64,000 nucleotides of DNA from positions 24,350,875 through 24,414,874 of the forward strand of contig OY755170.1 of NCBI GenBank assembly GCA_963576735.1. Direction: 5' to 3'. Of this stretch, positions 34,741 through 45,047 are shown piece by piece. The notes under the pieces were generated by a model, which ran no database searches, was not told where the DNA came from, and saw only the letters and a list, made by a program, of their open reading frames with translations. Each line of letters opens with the position of its first letter. Within the stretch, counting starts at the first letter, position 1. This stretch comes from Bedellia somnulentella (lineage: Eukaryota; Arthropoda; Insecta; Lepidoptera; Bedelliidae). Both the position numbers and the translations under genes were made by a program.

Positions 34741-34852
34741 ACTGAAATGATTAGTGTAAAACCTTATGGAGGGAAATTTAAAATTGGAACTTCTGTTGTC
34801 TTTTTGCTCTCAATAAACCAGTATTGCAAAATAAAATATAACTGGCCAGTAT

Positions 34853-35935
34853 CCCAAATAAAGTAATATAGTTTTGCAAAACTTTCTGAGTAGCCTGGTA
34901 TTGTATGCTATACTAACTATATGGAATTGTTAATGATTCAAATAAATGCGTGCGTTTTATTTATTTTTTAATATAGTATTTAGATGATGATGAGATTCAT
35001 ACATAGAAAGATAGAGTTCCTACAAATTGAAGAAGCTTAGATTATAATCGTCAAACTATTGCCATTCTGATGGGCGGTCTTATCGCAGTAAGATATCTAT
35101 TCTTCTCAGTGTCATCCTGCGGCTTATTGGGATGGGAATCGTTTAAAGTCATCGCTTCGAGCGACTCTCGTTGGGAGTTAAGAAGTATGTTATTCTGGAT
35201 CGACAGCACATTATAAAGCACTTTATGTAAGCTTCAATAAATTAAGATTTTTTAATTTTAATGATTAGTTGAAAATCATATTTTCCTACGTGAATAATAA
35301 ATACTTTATCATCGTCGTAGCCTTTCCAATACTCAGACTCTTTAGTAGGTATGTATGTGTCGTGGCCATATCGTAGATTTGAACACATCGTGAAATGATC
35401 GATCATTTCATGAAATAGTCGTATTTCATGAAATGTTCAACTGTTCCCAAATAAAGTAATATAGTTTTGCAAAACTTTCTGAGTAGCCTGGTATTGTATG
35501 CTATACTAACTATATGGAATTGTTAATGATTCAAATAAATGCGTGCGTTTTATTTATTTTTTAATATAGTATTTAGATGATGATGAGATTCATACATAGA
35601 AAGATAGAGTTCCTACAAATTGAAGAAGCTTAGATTATAATCGTCAAACTATTGCCATTCTGATGGGCGGTCTTATCGCAGTAAGATATCTATTCTTCTC
35701 AGTGTCATCCTGCGGCTTATTGGGATGGGAATCGTTTAAAGTCATCGCTTCGAGCGACTCTCGTTGGGAGTTAAGAAGTATGTTATTCTGGATCGACAGC
35801 ACATTATAAAGCACTTTATGTAAGCTTCAATAAATTAAGATTTTTTAATTTTAATGATTAGTTGAAAATCATATTTTCCTACGTGAATAATAAATACTTT
35901 ATCATCGTCGTAGCCTTTCCAATACTCAGACTCTG
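34853..35935. repeat. 490-bp direct repeats separated by 105 bp
   Basis: 34853-35341 and 35447-35935 look identical by eye, from CCCAAATAAAGTAATATAGT to CAATACTCAGACTCT. The spacer 35342-35446 is the left end of the nested TIR element of 32967, including its TTTAGTAGG flank. The repeats carry no LTR hallmarks (no TG...CA ends, primer-binding site or polypurine tract). A recent segmental duplication or an assembly artefact could give the same picture. Confidence 0.85.
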
Positions 35936-36371
35936 TCCAGATCGTGAAATCGATTATCTGTATGCGTTCATGAAGTAATTCCATAATGGCCTTATGGTTT
36001 GGTGTACATTTTTGTTTCCTACGCAGTTTTGTAACACTCTTTAAATTTTAAGTTAAAAAGAAAATAGAAAAAAAACTTGTGTTCTGTAACTTTGACTATG
36101 AACACTATAGACAGAGCGATGTTACGTCATCCATTTTAAAAAGAGAAGCCCTTATTTAAGTTCTTATATGTTAAAAAGAGACACAAATCTTTATCGTCTT
36201 CTCTATCGCGTAACCCGTTTTGTTGATGCCACACTTTTAAATTGTGACAAACAAAGCGTCGACTTGTGAGCGATTTTGGCTTTCTTTTGATTTTGAGAAA
36301 GATTTTATTCATTTGTATATTTTTATTGTGACAAAAGAGACTCCATTAGTTAAATTATTATTTAGTGAGGT

Positions 36372-37102
36372 ATGGTTGGGTGTAGCGTGCTTGGCTGGAT
36401 TGACTTTCCACAAGTGAGTGAGTTTTTTAATGTTTTTCTACAGATAAATACATAATAAATACATTGCGCGATCAGAAAAAAAGTGATTCAAATGTTAATT
36501 ACGTTGAACTAGATTACTAGCATTTTCTTTAGTTATTTTGAGCAATTTTTTAATAGTATAACCTAAAAATATGCAGTATCTCAGTGTTGCCATAATTCAC
36601 GTTTTCATCCTACCCTGTCGTTAGGGTATAATTTTCAAATTAGTAAACTGATGTTAATGAGTGAGTATATTATGAATTTCGTCGCGCTATAGCGACGCTG
36701 AATGATTTCCAATTGTTATCTACGAAATTAGTAAGTAATAAATTTGTTATATTTATTTGATTTCTTCGTATTCATTACAGTTTTCCTAAAGACCCGAATC
36801 TACGAGAAAAATGGATTGCAGCCACTGGAAGATGCAATTGGAAATCAACCAAAGTTTTGAGGCATACTATAAAATTGAAAGGCACCTCGTTTTTGTCCAA
36901 AGACTAAGCTTTGGCTCAAATGATCGCAGTTGTTTTGAAAAAGAATTTAGGTAAAAGAATATTTCCGACATTAAACGACCACATCAGAGAGCAAAATCCG
37001 TTCGAGAACCACCTTGTGCTGTTTATAAAGGCTATAGCTTTAAAATACTTAGATGTACGAATACATAATCTTTTGAAAAATGTGACTGAAATAGACGAAT
37101 GA
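36372..37102 (+). pseudogene. Internally deleted THAP/P-type transposase gene
   Basis: Exon 1 (36372-36413) MVGCSVLGW...; donor CAA|GTGAGT; acceptor TTCATTACAG ending at 36780; exon 2 opens FPKDPNLREKWIAATGR..NWKSTK, a clear THAP core. The frame then fails near 36850-36910. The frame 36911-37102 reads NPFENHLVLFIKAIALKYLDVR, like the C-terminus of THAP/P-type transposases (from memory). One THAP zinc cysteine of exon 1 is replaced and a 1-nt frameshift is needed to join the exons. Confidence 0.7.
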
Positions 37103-37538
37103 ATTCGAAATTTTCACACGAAACTGATTTTGTTTAAAGGTCAATAGTAAATAATGCAATAAAACTCATGTACAAAATAGTGCTGTCTTTTATTTTTCAA
37201 AATACAAACATAGACCCCACTATACCCATGATGACCCGTATGATATTTACATAACTTGCACTTATGGAACAGCTGTTTTTTTTTTGTCCAGTAACAAAGT
37301 TAGTACAAAAATTTATTCGTAATCATGGGAAGATTCATCCCTGATAGTTAGTACAATGCTTTAGATTTCACGGTGTATTAAACATCAGTATAAATGGTAA
37401 AATTAAACAAAAAAGATTGTATAATACTAGGAGCAAGTATGTATAATTATATGATTGCAGGAAATAATATAGTAAACAGTAAACCTTTAATTAAACAATA
37501 AATTGACGTAATCAATTTTAAATTAAAAAGTAGCTTTT

Positions 37539-38385
37539 AGAATGGTGATTACATACATACATACATATTCTCACGCCGTTAGTTCCCATTGGGGTAGGCA
37601 GAGACTATCGATCGCCACTTTGTACGATCCTGGCAAACCTCTCTGGCTTCGTTTACATCCATCAATCTTTTCATACATGCTCTTTTATTCTTCATACTGC
37701 GGACACCTGCCTTTTTGAGCACATTTTCTATTTGATCCAAATGTGTCCTCCGAGGTCGTCCTCTACTAACATTACCTTCCACATTGGCTCTATATATCTC
37801 TTTCACCAATTTACTGTCATCCATCCTCTCTATGTGCCCAAACCATCTCAACATTCCTTTTTCTATCTTTCTTACAATATCATCTTTTACACCACACCTT
37901 TCACGAATCACATCATTCCTCACACGATCACATAACCTTACATTACACACTTTTCTGAGGGATCTCATTTCTACTGCATTCACTCTACTTTCATGCTTCT
38001 TCTGCCACACCCAACATTCACTGCCATACATAAGCGTAGGAACGAGGACAGCATCATGCACAGCCATTCGGGCCTTTTCAGACACCGACTGACTAGACAT
38101 TAGACTATCCAGTGCTCCATTTACCGCATTACCCTTTTTCACTCTTCTCTCGATATCTTCATCACACTTTCCATCCCTAGTAAACAAACTTCCCAAATAC
38201 ACAAACTCTTTCACTTGTTCCACTTTCTTACCATTAATCTCAATCACGCATTCGGTCATATTCACCTCTCTTTCAAAAACCATAGTTTTTGTTTTATCCA
38301 CATTCACCCTCATTCCCTTTTTTTTCAAAAGACGCACATGCAATATTCATCATCTCTTGCAGCTCTTCACTCAGAATGGTGATTA
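37539..38385 (-). mobile_element. RTE-like LINE, 5'-truncated, 13-bp target duplication, inside P2
   Basis: Element 37552-38372, flanked by AGAATGGTGATTA (37539-37551, 38373-38385). The minus-strand frame (38343-37579) covers VNVDKTKTMVFERE, EFVYLGSLFTRDGK, YGSECWVWQKKHESR, MLRWFGHIERMDD, RGRPRRTHLDQI and SAYPNGN. It is largely intact, better than the copy at 22244. One extra A in an A8 run at about 38321-38328 shifts the frame near its 5' end. The catalytic YADD box lies beyond the truncation. Tail: GGCGTGAGAATATG plus ATGT repeats. Confidence 0.92.
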
Positions 38386-38927
38386 TAGTAAATAAATAAA
38401 TAAATAAATAATAGTATTTTAGGGTAATTGTTTTCTAGTGATCGCAACATTACAGAGAAAAGTATTGCTATCTAAAAGAGGTACTCTCCCGTTGCATTAT
38501 GACTCTGTCTATAGTGTTCATAGTCAAAGATTCTGTAAGCGTGCTGTGAGAGGTCACTCTATGATAATTTCCTGAAAAACCTCATGTGGCGATTATTTAT
38601 TACTAATAAATGAAAACTTGATAAAGTTCCCAAAAAATATGTGCAACAGCTCATTCAATTCACAATGGCAGCTAGAAAACTTGTTTTGAACAATTTTACT
38701 GCATGATAAAAATTACAATAGTCATAAACAAATTAAGATGAAAAAAAGATGTATTTTTTAAGCACTAAATCCATTATTATTTAAGAAACTTTAAAAAATA
38801 TTCATAAAGAGTAGAAAATTTCAAACTCCAGAATCCCGGAACTCTACTTACATAATATATAATTTTAATTTAGTGCTGAAAATACGGCAGTACGCGGCGG
38901 ATACCTGTTCTACCGTCCAACAGAGTG

Positions 38928-40131
38928 TATATGTCGCAGCCAACTGGATAAATCAGCCAGCTGACAAAGCAGCTAGCCGCTTAATTAAACGCCGGCTCCT
39001 AGTAAAGGGCTAAACTTCAATCAGCCATTTAGTTGAAGACAACGTCCAACCACTTGGCTGAACGTTATATCGCCGTCTGGTTATCTAGGGTGACTATGAG
39101 ATTTTACTTGTGCATCCAATAATATTCCATTGCAGACTTTTTTAGGGTTCCGTACGACTGAATACAAAAACGGAACCCTTATAGGATCACTCGTGTGTCT
39201 GTCCGTCCGTCGCTGACAGTCAATTATCTCCGAATCTATTAGACCGATTAAGTTGAAATTTGGTACACATATCAATTCCTGTGACCCAAACACAGAGGTG
39301 TGACGTGAGCAGATTAAATCTGTATATCGGGGGTCATTTTTGGAGGGGAAGGGGAAAATTAAAAAAAAAATTTGAAAACTGCATCGTGTGGCATATTAAA
39401 TGAAAGGTCTTGTTGTGAAGATCTTAAATGTATTTTTTTGTAATTTTAAAATAAATAGTTTCCAAGTTATTCAAGAAAATAGACGAAAATTGACCATTCC
39501 CCCCCCCTTATCTCCGAAACTACTGAACCTAAAATTTTGAAAAAAATACAGAAATTACTTTTCTCCTTATATATTATAGGAAAACCTATAAGAAGTCCAT
39601 AGTAATTTTCCTCTCCAATCAGGGAACATTCATACTTTTTTAGTTACCACAAACAAATTTGGGTCAGATTTAAAAAAACATGATAGGTAACATCGTACGG
39701 AACCCTCTTCACGCGAGTTAAACTCGCACTTGTCCCCTTTTTTTGGTGTCATTCATGGTCACCCTAGCATTTTGTATATAATTTATAACCTCCAAAGCTT
39801 TCCAAATTGTCGCGAAAACTGCTATTATCAGCTAGGGCTGGTGTATTTATTGAAATTTCCACGATGCAACACACACAATTTTTAATAATTTTAACAGAAA
39901 AATAATGTAAAATGAAACTTGAAAAATTAAATGACTAAATTCAAATCAGCTGCCTGATTTAACATCAGCCCAAACCAACGGGCTTATTATTCAATCAGCC
40001 GGGTGATTGGACGTTCAGTGACGACAATTCATTTTACAAGCGGGCTAGCCTTTTAACTAGGAGCCGGCGTTTAATTAAGCGGCTAGCTGTTTAATGAGCT
40101 GGCTGATTTAACCAGTTGGCTGCGACATATA
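38928..40131. mobile_element. TIR element with iterated GGCTNNC...TTTAAT arms (copy 1)
   Basis: Arms start TATATGTCGCAGCCAACTGG and are inverted for about 85 bp. Each arm is itself built of roughly 17-20 bp modules: in the right arm 40039-40060, 40061-40079, 40080-40098, 40099-40115 and 40116-40131, each with GGCTNGC-like and TTTAATTAA-like parts. A GGTTCCGTA-family repeat fills much of the interior, with CTAGGGTGAC (39087) and GTCACCCTAG (39758) on either side of it. No coding. Confidence 0.8.
39143..39740 (+). repeat. GGTTCCGTA-family repeat, best copy
   Basis: Left end TTTTTAGGGTTCCGTACGAC and AAAAACGGAACCCTTATAGG, then CTGTCCGTCCGTCGC, ATTAGACCGATTAAGTTGAA, and right end CGTACGGAACCCTCTTCACG and AACTCGCACTTGTCC. 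Inserted in the middle of the TIR element. Other copies or pieces: 6350, 46340, about 54190-54300. Confidence 0.65.
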
Positions 40132-40450
40132 CATATAATAGCTTTTTTTTTACAATTAAATTAACAAAAATATGGTATTTTCAGAATATGGTTTGAACAT
40201 GGTGTCATTAAGTGACATAAAATCCCCTTTGAAAAAAAAATTCATAAGTTTTTGGAAAGTTTTAGTCTTGTTGAGTAAGAAATACTTAAGGGTAGTAATT
40301 TTTACAAAAGGCAGAGTATGTTTTTTTTAAATAATAGTATAAATAGTAGTTATTGAGTAATTGCAAAAAAAACAATATGTTTCATCTATTTTATCTTTTG
40401 CATTCTTTTGCAGATCAAGCAATACAATCCTCTGCAAATATTTTACTAGA

Positions 40451-41523
40451 TATAGATCTTGCTATCTAAGAGCGCACGTCGCCCTTAGTTGTGCGAGTGA
40501 CCTATCTGTATACGCGTCAATGTAGTTGTGAGAGGTTACCGTGCGTACGGTCAGCAAATATTAAATAACTAATTCAAGTTATAGATTTCTCCCATTTTTA
40601 TATTTTATTTTGCCGTGTAGTGCCGGCTTAGAATGTCGCTACCCCTTCCTACCCACGGGTGTCGTAAGAAGCGACTAAGGGTGTTGGGGCTTTTTAATGG
40701 ATTTTTGGGCGATCCGGTTGGAGACCCATCACCAAAAACCTTTATTTTTCTATCTTTTCCCCACACAACTTCCAAAAGTGGCTGAGGAATTTATAATTCC
40801 TTGGCTCTGGCTACCCCTTCTAGGGAATTACAGCCATTACATGTGTGAGTATATGTATGTATGTATGTTATATTTTATATTTAATTTATTAGGAGTGGTA
40901 AAAAAATAAAATCGTCATAGCAACTTCTAATTTTAATTACTATTTTTAAATATATAAAGCTTTAAAATGAACACAAAAAACTGTAATTCTAAAAAATACA
41001 AAATAAAAATCTTGTAAGTAATAAAATAACTAATATTTACTTGTATGGTTTGAACAATATATTTAAAGTTATAGATTAAGTTTCATATATTTAAATAAAT
41101 TCAGTTGTATCATATTTAATCTCAATTATCAGATTAAATTATTATGAAATTAAAGTTGAAATTTAGGCAGGCACCAATTAATTGTTAAAGATTGTATATT
41201 TTATTTACCATTATCAGTAAAAAAGTCTTGTATCACTACCTTCATCAAACATTTCTACACTGTCACGGACATAATATTCACTGTCATAATTTTCACTGTC
41301 ATTGACATTTATAATGACCTCAAAATCTTTGTCGAATTAATTCATATATTTTCTTTTAATTTTATATTTCATATTTATTTTAAATTACTTTACGTTTTTC
41401 TTCACTTTTGGGATTTGACGTGCTAACCGTTATAATTGAACAATTATACGTACTCTAGGATGTGTATTTACGATTACAAGTACAAACAAAGGCGACGTGC
41501 GATCATAGATTGCAAGATCTATA
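40451..41523. mobile_element. TIR element around an acidic C-terminal coding remnant
   Basis: 40451-40484 and 41491-41523 are inverted with about four mismatches (TATAGATCTTGC...GCGCACGTCGCC). Inside are a plus-strand SN copy and, on the minus strand at 41340-41214, a frame reading FDKDFEVIINVNDSENYDSEYY to a stop, the acidic tail of some protein. No complete gene. Confidence 0.55.
40612..40868 (+). mobile_element. Full-length SN retroposon, subfamily 2
   Basis: GCCGTGTAGTGCCGGCTTAG, CCCACGGGTGTCGTAAGAAG, GATCCGGTTGGAGACCCATC, ending GTGAGTATATGTATGTATGTATG. Confidence 0.88.
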
Positions 41524-41654
41524 CATTTCCATCGCACATTCAGGAATGACCACCATATTTAACTTGTAGACTTGAATAATTTGGTACTTTTAATAAAATA
41601 CTTTTTTTATTTCAGAAAATGATAGAATAAAACAACAATAACCTAACCTGTTGA

Positions 41655-41900
41655 TGTCATGTCACTTGACGTATGTGACGTATGTCATCATGTAATGTTT
41701 ATGTCAATATTGTCAAGGTGTGATGTGAACCAACCAAACAATTTGTTAATTTATTTAATTGTAACCAATATTCGTGATTCTTTTTTCTACACCGTGTATA
41801 ATGTAATTCTGATAAAATATGTGCTTTATATTGTAAAATAACGAAAAATACTTCTGACTGGAATCAAGCTGGAGTTCGATTGCTTATTATTCAAGGTAAA
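41655..41900 (+). promoter_or_regulatory. Possible ADAT3 promoter and 5' UTR exon
   Basis: A cluster of TGACGTA-type motifs (GATGTCATGTCACTTGACGTATGTGACGTATGTCATC, about 41656-41692) resembles CREB/ATF sites. About 200 bp downstream GATTGCTTATTATTCAAG|GTAAAC is a fair splice donor. A good acceptor (TGTGTCTTTTCAG) ends at 45003, 44 bp before the ADAT3 ATG. A spliced leader linking them is inference only. Confidence 0.3.
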
Positions 41901-44230
41901 CGATTTCTTTTTTTTATTATAAATCTGAATACCGCGTATTAGAACTATTTGTGATGTAAAAATGCAGTTAACCATATAAGCATACGTACTGAACTTCTAT
42001 TAACAGGAAACGATGAGGTCTCAACACAATTTAAAATTCATATTGATAATAATGATATAATGTTTACATTGAGTTAGTTTAATTTTATTATTTTCTATAG
42101 GTATGCTTTTTGTTACAACATTAACTGCAAATGGCTTTTTAATATGTTCGTTATCAAATTGTTTAGTCGTTAACCATTAATTTGATATTTATATTAAAAT
42201 ATAGAACTTTGTTAACAAAAGTGATGTCAAAACAACTATATCTATCAAATTTTTACTCATAGCGTTAGTGTAAATTGACAATTTGCAAATTTTCTGCATG
42301 TACAATATAATAGGAACGGACATCCCCTTAAATAACTGGTGACAAACTATTGTATGTTTACTACTAAACAAATATGACTGCCACACCTTTAAAAACAATG
42401 GTGGCACTTCTAGGGGTATTAATCCCCACATTCCAATTAGGCTACTAATGTTGCTTATATTAGATTAATTCTTATGATCCCACTCTCATTCTAGTTTTAG
42501 TAGCATGTAAGAGTGGCTTAAAAAGAAATATAATTCAAAGGGTAACCCTCTTAGTTGGCTTTCCCATTTATAAGGCTAACCCTATCTTAAGGGAAAATGT
42601 AATATAACGAAAGGGTTTTTGTCACTACCATGCTTACCTTCTTCGCTTCACTCTGACCTATCTGTAGTGTATTATTTAAAAGGAACATATTTGTTATAAA
42701 GCAAAGAGTATAACTAATATTTGTCTTGTCATTCATAGCCAAAGCTATTGTGTATTATAAATGATGCCAACAAAACATAGGCTGCTAGTAAACCTTTTCA
42801 TATATTCTAATTTTCCGGAATAACATCTCATTGCACTGACTTTGAAAACTTAAAGGTATTTTAAATTAACAATTAGTATATCATTAATTAAATTAAATTT
42901 CATTAACATTGTTTGTATTGAGAGCTAAAACATAGAAAAAAAAGTTTATTTTAAAAATAATTTGAAAAATAATATGGGTGATGTATATTTTCCAATATGT
43001 CCAATATACGTATAATATAAGATAGAGTACCTATAGGAAATAAATACCTAGAGGGAAGGGATCGTTGAAGGGAACAGTTAAATTAATATTAAGCATTAGT
43101 ACTGTAAATGAAGCTATACCTAACCTGTACCTTATTTAACAAAGAGGAGTGTAACATTTTGTATCAATGATATAATGACTCCATCTTAAAAACTCTAATC
43201 TTTGAGTATAAGGCTCCCTGTATGATATTCCTGGCGTCTTTAATGCTCTTTGCTTTTTGACCTAATTCATCTTTACCAGTTAACTGTTAATATGAGTGTA
43301 ATCAGCCATATGAAACATATTATTGTCTTTGATTTTTTTGAATGTAAGAAAAAGGAGCCAAAAACATTGAAATTTGTAAAACCAGAAATAAAAACTTTCA
43401 AAGTTGTAATATCATTTCAAACTAGGTAAAGATTTGCGCTGTTGTCATTTATTTAGATTATGAATGGACAAGAAGTCATCTACACAATATCCTAGAGAAC
43501 TTTGGTAGTTCTATGGGATTGTACTTGGTGAATCATAATCTTCTGCCCACTTAATAGAGTTTTGGTAGAAATCCCCCAATAACTGTGGGTGGTAGAAAAC
43601 TTGTATAATACAAGTAACATATGTAACACTGTATATCTTGAATCTGAGCTGTCTGATGAATATGGTAGAGTTCAAGCAATCCCCATAGCATGAGGCGTGT
43701 GTGAGAAACCGTCAGATTGCTCATACAAAATCTGTCAGCATCTCACTTCTCACAAAACAGACTCGCACTCACACACCTCATGCTACTAGTGCTGGTCTCT
43801 GCTAAAGCTTAACACTATAGTTGTTTAAATGATTTTATTTTGTAATCATTTGTTTTTATTCTATTTCCCCTAACATTTAATTGCAACTTATCGAAGTTTA
43901 AATTATTATTAAATCTTAAAAGAAGAATTCTCATATGGTATCTCAATAAATTACATAAAAAATAAAATTGATTTAAACTTAAAAAGAACATAAAACAGAT
44001 AATTAATACATCCATCATCCATCCATCTTTGGGTTGAATTTAAGTTTGATAATAGATACTAAAAGATTTCGTAATTAATCAGTGTGTCTCTCTTTTTTCT
44101 CATAATCTTTTAGATATCACATTTTTTTGAATCGTCGTGATAACTTTTTTTGAAGTTTGTTTTGCGTAAAAAAATAGTGTTGTGAAAATAAATCATTCAC
44201 TAGTAAAGAAATTTAACTTGTAACCTTTAA
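41900..44230. other. Intergenic or 5' UTR intron of ADAT3, no gene seen
   Basis: AT-rich sequence with no coding support. The short frames at 42189 and 43815 look spurious. If the upstream donor is used, this is intronic. Confidence 0.4.
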
Positions 44231-44234
44231 ATGG

Positions 44235-44531
44235 TAAATAAAATACATACACAAATACATTTACTCACGGCTATAAATCCCTAGAAGGGGTAGCCAAAGC
44301 TAAAGAACTAGAAGTTCCTCAGCCACTTTTGGAAAGTTGAGTGGGGAAAGGATGGCAAAATAAAGGATGTTGGAGATGGGTCTCCAATCGCATCGCCCAA
44401 TAAAACCTTAAAAGCCCCAATACCTTTAGTCGCCTCTTACGAACACCCACGGCAGAAATAGGGTAGTGTTATTCTAAGCCGACACTACACAGCAATCTAA
44501 GCTTTGCTGTGTAGTGTCGGTAAATAAAATA
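44235..44531 (-). mobile_element. SN retroposon with 5' snap-back and 11-bp target duplication
   Basis: The insert 44246-44520 lies between TAAATAAAATA copies (44235-44245, 44521-44531). The minus-strand copy is full length. At its 5' end there is an extra 17-bp piece, TTGCTGTGTAGTGTCGG, in opposite orientation (44504-44520) after a short linker. The family's own head therefore forms a hairpin at the 5' end of the cDNA. Confidence 0.88.
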
Positions 44532-45047
44532 GTTATCTTGAATTTAAGAAATGGTGACAGGCTTAAAATCAGCGTATGTTGAGTGTATACTCAGACACAA
44601 GAGTGTTGCCTTTTTAGTAATGAACCATATATGTTATAAAATCTGAAGATCACATCGCTAAATATTGCTTGTTCAGTAAAAGTATATTAATATTACCTTG
44701 TCTTTTAAGTATTGTTCATTCGCAAAACCTTGAATAATAATACCTATGTAGGTATTAAGAATTTAAATTTCATTGGAATGTAAAAACACAAACATACACA
44801 TTTATTGGTTTATTGCATACATATTTATAAAATGTTTGTGAGTCCGTCTCATTGATCTGTGGCTGTCTGTTCTGTCTGTCTTATTATTAAGATAGTATAT
44901 GCCAAGAAGTTAATAGAAGTGTTTTCCTGTGAATAAGTGAATATAAATCTGAAGACATCAGGACTTTCAACAATAAAGTGGAATTACGTTTGTGTCTTTT
45001 CAGATACGTAAGAAAAATTAAGATTAAAGTGAGAAGAATCACCGGAT

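Larger units (their letters stand above)
36082..38538 (+). mobile_element. Second THAP-carrying element (P2) with 8-bp target duplication
   Basis: 27-bp perfect TIRs at 36090-36116 and 38503-38529 (CTTTGACTATGAACACTATA...), flanked by TTCTGTAA at 36082-36089 and 38531-38538. It contains a decayed THAP gene joined to a C-terminal segment, an AATAAA at about 37158, and a later LINE insertion. The large catalytic middle of a P-type transposase is missing. As in P1, the right end has one base beyond the TIR before the 8-bp duplication. Confidence 0.85.

Noticed and set aside
34853..35935. LTR retrotransposon with 490-bp LTRs
   Set aside because: No TG...CA ends, no primer-binding site or polypurine tract, and only 105 bp between the repeats, which is a transposon end rather than gag-pol.
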